From Pseudomonadota bacterium (GTDB taxonomy: Bacteria > Pseudomonadota > Gammaproteobacteria > Burkholderiales > Burkholderiaceae_B): a DNA stretch of 7,018 nucleotides. Position 1 is the stretch's first letter. Each line of letters starts with the position of its first letter. Position numbers and translations under genes: made by a program. The notes under the pieces are model-generated. The model was not told the origin of the DNA. It saw nothing but the letters and a program-made list of their open reading frames with translations, and searched no databases. Positions 1-6,044 of this stretch are shown in pieces. The stretch spans positions 1 through 7,018 of the forward strand of contig JAEWEH010000171.1 of assembly GCA_023389535.1 (NCBI GenBank), given 5' to 3'.

Positions 1-209
1 TGTTGCTGGAATTGCGCGGCAAGCTGGGCGCCGACCTGGGCCAGGCTGAAGCCGGAACCCCCGCCGCCGGCCGCGACGACGTGCTGAACGCCTTGCTGTC
101 GCTGGGCTATTCCGCCGTTGAATCGCAGAAGGCCTTGAAGAGCCTGCCCGAGGGGGTGGACGTGGCCGAAGGCATACGCCTTGCACTCAAATCCCTAGCC
201 CGGGCTTGA
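1..209 (+). CDS. ruvA: Holliday junction branch migration protein RuvA, C-terminal part (truncated by window edge)
   Basis: RuvA binds four-way Holliday junctions as a tetramer and loads the RuvB motor for branch migration in recombinational repair. Only the last 69 or so codons are visible, ending in TGA at 207-209. The visible part begins with LLELRGKLG, which matches the end of RuvA domain II (usually preceded by a KTAER-like segment). A linker rich in Ala, Pro and Gly follows, then domain III, recognisable from [12 protein letters not shown] (about residues 26-37 of the visible part) and the closing helices ending [11 protein letters not shown]. Domain III is the mobile RuvB-contacting domain. 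The TTG at position 3 is an internal Leu codon, not a start; the true start lies upstream of the window. The next gene is convergent, with only 33 bp between the stop codons, so ruvB does not directly follow ruvA here. The family assignment is confident. Confidence 0.9.
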   Translation, partial: LLELRGKLGADLGQAEAGTPAAGRDDVLNALLSLGYSAVESQKALKSLPEGVDVAEGIRLALKSLARA

Positions 210-210
210 G

Positions 211-242
211 CGGAATGGCATGGCTAGCGCTTTGGCCTTCCG
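211..242. terminator. Imperfect hairpin between convergent genes, possible bidirectional terminator
   Basis: The 33-bp gap between the ruvA stop and the aminotransferase stop holds an inverted repeat: CGGAA (211-215) and GGC (217-219), with T216 bulged, pair with GCCTTCCG (235-242) around a 15-nt loop. No T-tract follows on either strand, so it is not a canonical intrinsic terminator. Its place between two converging genes is the main reason to consider a termination role. This is weakly supported. Confidence 0.22.
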
Positions 243-1610
243 TCAATAGCCGCCTGCTTTGCTGACGTCTTCAAGCGTATCGACAAAGCGGCTTACCATA
301 TCTTTGACTTGCGCCTCGTTGATGATAAGCGGCGGGCAGAAAGCGATGCTGTCCTGGATGCCGCGGACGATCAGGCCGTGCTCGTGCGCGCGCTCGAAGA
401 TCGCCGCCCCGAGCTTGCCGGAGGGATCAAAGGGTTTGCGGGCGGCCTTGTCCGCAACCAGCTCCACTGCGGCGATCAGCCCGGTGCCGCGCACCTCGCC
501 AACCAGCGGATGGTCGTTCAGCGCCTGCAAGGATGATTGCAGCACTTGCCCCATGCGGGCAGCGTTCTGGACCAGCTGCCGTTCCTCGATGATGCGGATA
601 TTTTCCAGCGCCACAGCTGTTGTTACCGGGTGTCCGCTGGTGGTGTAACCATGGCCGAACGTGCCCAGCTTGCCGGAGTAATCGGCAATGACCGCATGGA
701 CTTTTTCGCTGAGCAGCACCGCAGCCAGGGGAAGGTAAGAGGAAGTGAGCTGCTTGGACAACACCATGATGTCGGGTTCAATGCCGAACTGTTCAGACCC
801 GAACATGGTGCCCAGGCGCCCGAAACCCGTGATGACTTCGTCGGCAATGACCAGGATATCGTGCTTGCGGCAGACCGCCTGGATTTTCTGCCAGTAAGTC
901 TTGGGTGGCACGATAACGCCACCCGCGCCCATGACGGGCTCACCGATGAAGGCGGCGATGGTTTCGGGGCCCTCGTGCTGGATCAAAGCGTCAAGCTCTT
1001 CCGCCATGCGGGTAGCGAAGGCTTCTTCCGTTTCACCCGCCCTGCCTTCCCGGTAAAAATGCGGGCAGGTCACGTGCTTCATCTGCGACAGGGGAAGGTC
1101 AAAGCCACCGTGGTTGGGCGCCAGCCCGGTCAGACTGGCCGATGCGACGGTCACCCCGTGATAACCACGGGTACGCGCGATGATTTTCTTTTTCTGCTTG
1201 CGACCCAGGGCGTTGTTGTAATACCAGACCATCTTGATGACGGTGTCATTGGCTTCCGACCCGGAGTTGGTGAAAAAAGCCGTGTGCATGCGGCCTTGTG
1301 TCAGTTGAACCAGCTTCTCGGCAAGTTCGACCGACGGCGTGTGCGTCTTGTGGCTGAAGGTGTGGTAGAAGGGCAGCTTGGCCATCTGCCGGGTCGCGGC
1401 ATCCACCAGGCGCTGCTCGTTGAAACCGACCGCCACGCTCCAGAGGCCTGCCATGCCTTCGATGTATTCGCGGCCCAGATCATCGTAGACATAAATGCCT
1501 TCGCCGCGCTCGATGATCCGCGGCCCGACCTGCTGATGCTTGACCGCGTTAGTATAGGGATGCAGCTGGAAGCTGATGTCCCGGTTCTGGATGGCGCTCA
1601 ATGTGCTCAT
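243..1610 (-). CDS. Class III (omega) aminotransferase, PLP-dependent, 455 aa
   Basis: The enzyme should move an amino group from an amine, omega-amino acid or amino acid to an oxoacid such as pyruvate, using pyridoxal phosphate in the cytoplasm. Fold-type I class III features are all present: the N-terminal HPYT and EGMAGLW segments (about 17-57), the phosphate-binding TNSGSEA (114-120), the ring-stacking GYHG (149-152), the cofactor-binding Asp257 in IADEVITGFGR, the Schiff-base Lys286 in SKQLTSSYLP, the GHGYTTSGHP segment (319-328), and Arg416 in IVRG before PPLI, the position of the substrate-carboxylate 'flipping' arginine in omega-transaminases. Length and layout fit the Chromobacterium violaceum omega-transaminase and taurine/beta-alanine:pyruvate aminotransferase group. 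The lysine is followed by QLTSS where relatives usually have GLTSG, a small active-site difference. ATG at 1608-1610 has only a weak GAG-type ribosome site and lies 36 bp after the ThDP gene, so the two are probably co-transcribed. The exact substrate is unknown. Confidence 0.9.
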   Translation of the reverse strand: MSTLSAIQNRDISFQLHPYTNAVKHQQVGPRIIERGEGIYVYDDLGREYIEGMAGLWSVAVGFNEQRLVDAATRQMAKLPFYHTFSHKTHTPSVELAEKLVQLTQGRMHTAFFTNSGSEANDTVIKMVWYYNNALGRKQKKKIIARTRGYHGVTVASASLTGLAPNHGGFDLPLSQMKHVTCPHFYREGRAGETEEAFATRMAEELDALIQHEGPETIAAFIGEPVMGAGGVIVPPKTYWQKIQAVCRKHDILVIADEVITGFGRLGTMFGSEQFGIEPDIMVLSKQLTSSYLPLAAVLLSEKVHAVIADYSGKLGTFGHGYTTSGHPVTTAVALENIRIIEERQLVQNAARMGQVLQSSLQALNDHPLVGEVRGTGLIAAVELVADKAARKPFDPSGKLGAAIFERAHEHGLIVRGIQDSIAFCPPLIINEAQVKDMVSRFVDTLEDVSKAGGY

Positions 1611-1646
1611 GCTGTTGCTCGAAATGTGTTGGGGATGGAAATCGGA

Positions 1647-3194
1647 TCAGATGATGGCTTCGATCAGGAAAGGGCCCTTGCGCGACAGCGCTGTGCGCAG
1701 CAGGTCGACAAAGGTCGCCGCATCCGTTGCCCTGGCTGCCTCGACGCCGGCGGATTGCGCCAGATGCACCCAGTCGATGAAAGGCGTGTCCAGGTCCAGC
1801 ATGCGCCGTGCATTGCGGCCAGGCTCGCCCGCCCCCATCATCTTGAGTTCATTCTGCAGGATGGCGTAACGGCGGTTCGCGAAGATGACCGTGACGACGT
1901 CCAGCTGTTCGCGCGCCTGTGTCCACAAGCCCTGGGGCGTGTACATGCCGCTGCCGTCGGCCTGCATCAGGATGACTTTGCGATCCGGGCAGGCCACTGC
2001 CGCGCCGGTAGCCAGCGGGATGCCGATGCCAATGGCGCCCCCGGTAATTTGCAGGAAGTCGTGGGGCGCGGCGTTCCAGGTCCACTTGAATGAGTCCCGG
2101 CCCGAACTGACCGATTCGTCGCAGATGATGGCGTTGTCGGGGCATAAGGCGCCGATGCCCTGAATCACACTGCTGGCCGTCAATTCGCCGGCAGGCAGTT
2201 CAAGCTTGCCGCGCTCGGCAACCTGCACAGGCTCGGCGCTGCTCGCGCCGACAGCGTTGGCCAACTGTTCAAGCGCCTGGGAAAGGTCCTCGGAAGGCGT
2301 TGCCAGGCTGATGACATCGCAGCCTTCCGGAATCAGTACGCTGGGCTTGCCGGGGTAGGCGAAAAACGCCACAGGCGTACGGGCGCCCACCAGAATCAGT
2401 TGCTCCGTGCCTTCCAGCATCTTGAGCGCGGCATCCACGGCAAAGGGTACCCGGTCAATAGGAACACGCCCCGCTCCGCGCTCCATGCGTGCGTTGGACT
2501 GCTGCGCCAGGAGGCGCGCACCGGTCTTGGCGGCAATACAGCCGGCGACCTCGAGCGCAGGCGCACGCAAGGCCTTGCCCGAGAGCAGGATGACAGTCTT
2601 GCGGCCATTGCGCAGTGCTTCCCTGGCCCGGGTCAACGCGGCCTCGCCGATCGGCGATGGAGAAGCAGGGGTGGCCTTTTGTATGGCGGAAGGCGCGTCC
2701 TGCCATGCCGCGTCCGCAGGCAGGATCAGCGTGGAAATACCGCCGGGCTGCGTGCGGGCCGCCTCAATCGCCGCAGCAGCCGCAGGCGACACATCGCCAG
2801 CGGAATGGATGCGCCGTACCCAGTCGGACATCGGTCGGGCAAGGCTTTCGATGTCGCTGTGGAGCGGAGCGTCGTGCTGAATGTGATAGCTTGCGTGCTC
2901 GCCGACAATGTTGACCATGGGCGTATGGGCACGGCGCGCGTTGTGCAGGTTGGCCAGGCCGTTGGCCAGGACCGGGCCCAGGTGCAGCAGCGTGGCGGCC
3001 GGCTTGTCCGCCATGCGGGCGTAACCGTCCGCCGCGCCCGTGACGACGCCTTCGAAGAGACCCAGGATGCATCGCATCTGCGGTTTTCTGTCCAGCGCGG
3101 CGACAAAATGCATTTCCGACGTGCCCGGATTGGCAAAGCATACGTCCACATCGTTGGCCAAAAGGGTGTCGCAAAGACTGTCTGCTCCGTTCAT
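1647..3194 (-). CDS. ThDP-dependent enzyme of the acetolactate synthase / benzoylformate decarboxylase superfamily, 515 aa
   Basis: This is a three-domain thiamine-diphosphate enzyme that would decarboxylate a 2-oxoacid and release an aldehyde or ligate the product. The N-terminal PYR domain shows NPGTSE (22-27), the catalytic Glu48 in GLFEG, GAADGYARM (53-61) and His71 in LLHLGP, which by eye lines up with the active-site His70 of benzoylformate decarboxylase. A central TPP_M-like domain covers about 185-315. The C-terminal PP domain has GGAIGIGIPLATGAA (385-399) and the Mg/ThDP motif ADGS (412-415) with Asn440 in ANRRYAIL; Ala412 replaces the usual first Gly of GDG. Proteins of this type are often labelled 'acetolactate synthase large subunit'. 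However, it is short for a biosynthetic AHAS and no small regulatory subunit gene lies beside it. A catabolic decarboxylase or lyase is therefore more likely (inference). It sits 36 bp upstream of the aminotransferase. The ATG at 3192-3194 has an AAGG 8 nt upstream. Confidence 0.85.
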   Translation of the reverse strand: MNGADSLCDTLLANDVDVCFANPGTSEMHFVAALDRKPQMRCILGLFEGVVTGAADGYARMADKPAATLLHLGPVLANGLANLHNARRAHTPMVNIVGEHASYHIQHDAPLHSDIESLARPMSDWVRRIHSAGDVSPAAAAAIEAARTQPGGISTLILPADAAWQDAPSAIQKATPASPSPIGEAALTRAREALRNGRKTVILLSGKALRAPALEVAGCIAAKTGARLLAQQSNARMERGAGRVPIDRVPFAVDAALKMLEGTEQLILVGARTPVAFFAYPGKPSVLIPEGCDVISLATPSEDLSQALEQLANAVGASSAEPVQVAERGKLELPAGELTASSVIQGIGALCPDNAIICDESVSSGRDSFKWTWNAAPHDFLQITGGAIGIGIPLATGAAVACPDRKVILMQADGSGMYTPQGLWTQAREQLDVVTVIFANRRYAILQNELKMMGAGEPGRNARRMLDLDTPFIDWVHLAQSAGVEAARATDAATFVDLLRTALSRKGPFLIEAII

Positions 3195-3250
3195 TGATCT
3201 AACCTTGGTCCTTAAAATGCCTTACTAAGGCGTAAAAAAATGATGATATG
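3195..3250 (-). promoter_or_regulatory. AT-rich leader with a 13-nt dyad ahead of the ThDP gene; possible promoter/operator
   Basis: This 56-bp stretch is clearly more AT-rich than its surroundings. It contains seven consecutive A on the + strand (3234-3240) and a perfect dyad GCCTTA-C-TAAGGC (3219-3231). Further TAAGG/CCAAGG half-site-like words follow toward the start codon. Such composition directly upstream of a gene, after a hairpin-rich block, is where an internal promoter with an operator would be expected. No convincing -35/-10 pair stands out, so the promoter role is an inference. Confidence 0.3.
3203..3206 (-). promoter_or_regulatory. Shine-Dalgarno for the ThDP enzyme gene
   Basis: On the - strand AAGG lies 8 nt before the ATG at 3192-3194. 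It is the best ribosome-binding match near this start and supports initiation there. A second AAGGA lies further upstream, too far to serve this ATG. Confidence 0.5.
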
Positions 3251-3270
3251 CCCCCACGCTGCTCCACGTC

Positions 3271-3286
3271 GCGGCTTGCAAGCCGC
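3271..3286. repeat. 16-bp perfect palindrome
   Basis: GCGGCTTGCAAGCCGC reads identically on both strands. With no unpaired centre it is better suited to intermolecular or alternative pairing than to a stable hairpin. It shares the word CGGCTTGC with 3347-3354 within the same element. Confidence 0.75.
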
Positions 3287-3302
3287 TCCGATTCGCCAGG
3301 CT

Positions 3303-3329
3303 CGGGACAGTCCGCAGTGGACTGTCCCG
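3303..3329. repeat. Perfect 11-bp inverted repeat with 5-nt loop
   Basis: CGGGACAGTCC (3303-3313) pairs perfectly with GGACTGTCCCG (3319-3329) around the loop GCAGT. It begins 53 bp after the stop codon of the second Bug gene, reading on the - strand. The RNA stem should be very stable on either strand. No T-run follows directly on the - strand, so it is not a textbook intrinsic terminator. It may act as a 3'-end stabiliser or partial terminator that lowers expression of the downstream genes. Confidence 0.7.
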
Positions 3330-3356
3330 TGTCCGGGCTCATCCTTCGGCTTGCTG

Positions 3357-3369
3357 CCCCCCGAGGGGG
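3357..3369. repeat. C-run/G-run mini-hairpin just after the second Bug gene
   Basis: Six C (3357-3362), then GA, then five G (3365-3369) can form a short GC-only stem with a 3-nt loop. It starts 12 bp past the stop codon of the Bug gene on the - strand. It forms the conserved-looking end of the intergenic element. Confidence 0.55.
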
Positions 3370-3381
3370 TGCCGCGTCTGT

Positions 3382-4365
3382 TTACTGGGTGGCGATGTTG
3401 CGGTCTTTGATGAGCTTGCTCCAGCGCTCGCGCTCTTGTGCCTCGAAGGCTTTGAGCTCGTCGCCCGTCAACGTACCGGTTTGCGCACCGAGTGAGGTGA
3501 ACTTTTCCTTGACCTTGTCCGATGCCAGCGCGCTGCTTGCCGCATCGGTCAGCTTGCGCAGGGCTTCCGGCGGGGTCCCCTTGGGCGCATACAGCGCAAA
3601 CCAGGCCGTCACGTCGAAACCGGGCGCACCGCTTTCCGCCACGGTGGGAATATCGGGAACCGCGGCCGCCCGTTCAGCGGAAGTGACGGCGATCCCGCGG
3701 ACCTTGGAGCCGTCCTTGATCTGCGCCAGCGTGCTGGGCAGGTTGTCCAGCAGCACATCCACCTGGCCGCCGATCAGGGCGGGCAGCGAGGCCGATGCGC
3801 CCTTGAATGGTACATGCAGCATGTTGATGCCGACCGCCTGCTCCAGGTAAGCCCCGGTCAGATGCACGGACGAGCCCACGCCTGGCGAAGCGTAGCTCAG
3901 CTTCCCGCTCTTGGCTGCGGCAATAAGATCCTGCATGCTCTTGATGTCCGACTCGGCGTTCACCGCGATGACATTGGGCGTAGTCAGGACCAAGGCAATG
4001 GGATCGAAGTCCTTGCCCGGATCGAAGGCCATGTCCTTGTACAGAAACTGGTTGATCGACTGCGTGCCTATGGTGCCCATGGCTATCGTATAGCCGTCGG
4101 GTTTGGCGCGTGCCAGATTGGCCATGCCGATGTTTCCGCCGGCGCCCGCGCGGTTCTCGACGACAATGGTCTGGCCCAGGCTTTTTTCCATGGCTTGCGC
4201 CACGGTTCTTGCGGCGATATCGGTCGTGCCGCCCGGCGGATAAGGCACCACCAAAGTAATCGCGTGCTCGGGAAAGGCTGCCTGGACACTGCCGGCAAAG
4301 GCCAGCGCGGCGAGCCCAGCGATCAGGGTGCGAACAGCAGGAATACGACTAGCTTGATGGTTCAT
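3382..4365 (-). CDS. Bug-family (TctC-like) periplasmic solute-binding protein, 327 aa, copy nearer the ThDP gene
   Basis: Bug proteins are secreted binding proteins that capture carboxylates, amino acids or related small molecules, classically for tripartite tricarboxylate (Ttt/TctABC) transporters. Residues 1-29 form a signal peptide: Arg-containing start, hydrophobic LIAGLAALAFAG, and cleavage expected after VQA. Family hallmarks follow: ITLVVPYPPGGTTD (36-49), the first ligand loop; VVENRAGAGGNIG (68-80); AKPDGYT (87-93); HVPFKG (184-189), the second ligand loop; and PTVAESGAPGFD (240-251) before AWFALYAPKGTP. The open frame extends upstream to 4554, but that part overlaps the preceding hydrolase gene and lacks protein character. 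The ATG at 4363-4365 precedes the signal peptide and has a GGAGA 7 nt upstream, so it is chosen. No TctA/TctB genes are in view. The ligand is unknown. Confidence 0.93.
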   Translation of the reverse strand: MNHQASRIPAVRTLIAGLAALAFAGSVQAAFPEHAITLVVPYPPGGTTDIAARTVAQAMEKSLGQTIVVENRAGAGGNIGMANLARAKPDGYTIAMGTIGTQSINQFLYKDMAFDPGKDFDPIALVLTTPNVIAVNAESDIKSMQDLIAAAKSGKLSYASPGVGSSVHLTGAYLEQAVGINMLHVPFKGASASLPALIGGQVDVLLDNLPSTLAQIKDGSKVRGIAVTSAERAAAVPDIPTVAESGAPGFDVTAWFALYAPKGTPPEALRKLTDAASSALASDKVKEKFTSLGAQTGTLTGDELKAFEAQERERWSKLIKDRNIATQ

Positions 4366-4372
4366 GATGTTG

Positions 4373-4377
4373 TCTCC
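4373..4377 (-). promoter_or_regulatory. Shine-Dalgarno deciding the start of the second Bug gene
   Basis: GGAGA on the - strand lies 7 nt before the ATG at 4363-4365. With the signal peptide that begins exactly at this ATG, it rules out the longer reading of the frame that would run 131 bp into the upstream hydrolase gene. Confidence 0.75.
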
Positions 4378-4420
4378 GTTGTGATTGTCACTGCTCGGGG
4401 CAGATGCTGCGTATGATGCC

Positions 4421-6016
4421 TCAGTATCCCACTGCTTGGCCATCCCGCCGGGGGTCGGAGGCAGCGATGTAGCCGCCGTGTGGCTGGCGCGCAATGACTT
4501 GCGCTGCGCCGAATTCAAGACTGTCGGCGGGCTGCAGGTCAATGTCATGGCCACAATTGCGCAAGGCCTGGACCACCTGCGGCGGGGTATGCGCCTCGAG
4601 CATGATGCGCGGTCCCGGCTGCACCCGGAACCGTGGCGCGTCCACGGCGGCTTGGGGGTTGCGGCCCAGATCCACCAGTTGCTGCATCATCTGCACATGC
4701 CCCTGGGCCTGCATGTTGCCACCCATGACGCCAAAGCTGGCAAAGGGTTCGCCATTGCGCGTGACAAATGCCGGAATAATGGTGTGCATGGGACGCTTGC
4801 CCGGCGCCACCTGATTGCGATGGCCGGGCGCAAGCGAGAAATTCCTGCCGCGATTGTGCAGCGCGATGCCCGTCTCGGGCACCACCACCCCCGAGCCGAA
4901 ACCGTGATAATTGGACTGAATAAAAGACACCATCATGCCCTCGGCATCCGCGGCAGCCAGATAAACGGTACCGCCGTCGCCGGGCACGCCGGCCGTAGCC
5001 AGACAGGCTTGTTCAGGATCAATCAGGGCTGCACGGCGGCGCAAGTAATCCCGATCCAGCAACTGTGCCGTCAGTTCGCCCATCGCGACCGGATCGGCGA
5101 CGTGCTCATGCAGGTCGGCGAAGGCGAGTTTCACCGCCTCGATAGGCAGCTTGAACAGGTCCAGCGGGGCATCGGCCCGCGCCGGTTCAAAGTGATCGAG
5201 CATGCCCAGCGCCATCAGCGCGGCGATCCCCTGGCCATTGGGCGGCAATTCGTGCAGCATGTATTCGCCACGATAGCTGATTGACAGCGGCTCCACCCAG
5301 TCGCACTGATGCGCAGCGAGATCTTGCCGGGTGATCGCACCGCCTGTGCCTTGGGCAAACCTTGCGATCCGGTCCGCCAGCTCGCCCTCGTAGAAATCCC
5401 TGCCATGACTTGCGGCAATGCGCCTGAGGGTATTCGCCTGGGCCGGAAAGCGCCATAGGTCGCCTGCACGCGGCGCGCTGCCGCCGGGCAGGAACGCCTC
5501 GGCAAATCCGGGCTGGTCCTTGAGCAGCGGCGCCTGCCTGGCCCATTGCCGAGCAATGACCGGCGACACCGCAAAGCCGTTTTCCGCATACGCGATCGCC
5601 GGCTCGAACAAGGCCTCGAAGGGCAGTTTGCCGAAGCGCTGGGACAATGTTGCCCAACCGGCAACCTGCCCCGGGACCGTAACAGTGTCCCATCCCAGTT
5701 CCGGCATGGTGCTGCGGCCTTCAAAGTAGGCCGGCGTCCAGGCCTGCGGCGCACGGCCCGATGCGTTCAGCGCCTGCAGCTTTCCCTTGTGCCAGACCAG
5801 CGCGAAGGCGTCTCCCCCGATACCGTTCATGACGGGCTCCAGCACGGTCAGCGCGATCGCCGTGGCCAATGCCGCATCAACGGCATTGCCGCCTGCCAGC
5901 AGCATGCGCAAGCCAGCCTGTGCCGCCAGCGGCTGCGTAGTGCAGACGGCATTGGCTGCGAGCACCGGCATGCGCCGGCTCATGTGGGGAAATTCCCAAA
6001 ACGGATCGGTGTGCAT
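4421..6016 (-). CDS. Gamma-glutamyltransferase-like Ntn hydrolase, 531 aa
   Basis: This family cleaves gamma-glutamyl or related amide bonds. The precursor cuts itself to expose an N-terminal threonine nucleophile, here predicted at Thr350 in GDGGTVYL, giving subunits of about 349 and 182 residues. N-terminal family signatures include GGNAVDAALAT (42-52), EPVMNGIGGDAF (60-71) and VPGQVAGW (114-121); GFGSG (372-376), KRPMHT (407-412) and the oxyanion-type GVMGGNMQAQGH (429-440) follow. It departs from classical glutathione-cleaving GGT: ASGRAP (85-90) replaces the REMAP-type segment with the glutamyl-carboxylate Arg, HNRGRNF (387-393) lacks the Asp pair near the alpha-amino site, and HT (411-412) replaces the usual Ser pair. 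It is thus probably an amidase/GGT homologue with another substrate. No signal peptide is visible, suggesting a cytoplasmic enzyme. Start: Met1 has a poor ribosome site; Met12 (5983) is the alternative, but the segment before SRRMPVLA resembles N-termini I recall from this subfamily. Confidence 0.88.
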   Translation of the reverse strand: MHTDPFWEFPHMSRRMPVLAANAVCTTQPLAAQAGLRMLLAGGNAVDAALATAIALTVLEPVMNGIGGDAFALVWHKGKLQALNASGRAPQAWTPAYFEGRSTMPELGWDTVTVPGQVAGWATLSQRFGKLPFEALFEPAIAYAENGFAVSPVIARQWARQAPLLKDQPGFAEAFLPGGSAPRAGDLWRFPAQANTLRRIAASHGRDFYEGELADRIARFAQGTGGAITRQDLAAHQCDWVEPLSISYRGEYMLHELPPNGQGIAALMALGMLDHFEPARADAPLDLFKLPIEAVKLAFADLHEHVADPVAMGELTAQLLDRDYLRRRAALIDPEQACLATAGVPGDGGTVYLAAADAEGMMVSFIQSNYHGFGSGVVVPETGIALHNRGRNFSLAPGHRNQVAPGKRPMHTIIPAFVTRNGEPFASFGVMGGNMQAQGHVQMMQQLVDLGRNPQAAVDAPRFRVQPGPRIMLEAHTPPQVVQALRNCGHDIDLQPADSLEFGAAQVIARQPHGGYIAASDPRRDGQAVGY

Positions 6017-6044
6017 GGTGAATAATCGTGATGACTGAAGGGGG

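Larger units (their letters stand above)
3250..3375. repeat. Hairpin-rich intergenic element resembling dispersed repeats of Bordetella/Achromobacter-type genomes
   Basis: The block opens with GCCCCCACGCTGCTCC (3250-3265) and closes with GCTGCCCCCCGAGGGGGTGC (3353-3372), a pattern I recognise as recurring between genes in Burkholderiales. Inside are a 16-bp perfect palindrome (3271-3286), an 11-bp perfect hairpin (3303-3329) and a C-run/G-run hairpin (3357-3369). The word CGGCTTGC occurs twice (3272-3279 and 3347-3354), so the second copy could alternatively pair with CAAGCCG at 3279-3285. It lies between the second Bug gene and the ThDP gene inside the presumed operon. Copy number elsewhere in the genome cannot be seen from here. 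Confidence 0.5.

Noticed and set aside
537..2093. 518-codon open frame on the + strand
   Set aside because: It runs antisense across two well-supported genes (aminotransferase and ThDP enzyme) and shows no recognisable domain; long antisense frames are common in GC-rich genes.
1647..3194. Calling the ThDP gene ilvB (biosynthetic acetolactate synthase)
   Set aside because: No small-subunit gene is adjacent, the length is short for AHAS, and the context is catabolic-looking; only the superfamily level is supported.
2400..3197. 265-codon open frame on the + strand
   Set aside because: Antisense to the ThDP enzyme gene, rich in Arg/Gly with no family motif; a composition shadow.
3250..3375. CRISPR array or insertion sequence in the intergenic block
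   Set aside because: There are no regularly spaced direct repeats and no transposase frame; the structure is a set of different hairpins.
3248..3850. 200-codon + strand frame covering the intergenic element
   Set aside because: It is antisense to the Bug gene for most of its length, and its N-terminal part translates the hairpin-rich element; no protein family is recognisable.
4381..4403. Short inverted repeats GTGA...TCAC and CTGC...GCAG between the hydrolase and the second Bug gene
   Set aside because: Stems of only 4 bp, expected by chance, with no T-tract or conserved arrangement.
4366..4554. N-terminal 63-codon extension of the second Bug frame
   Set aside because: It overlaps the hydrolase gene, precedes a clear signal peptide, and the internal ATG at 4365 has a good Shine-Dalgarno.
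4385..5284. 299-codon open frame on the + strand
   Set aside because: Antisense to the GGT-like gene, with His/Arg-rich low-information translation and no domain.
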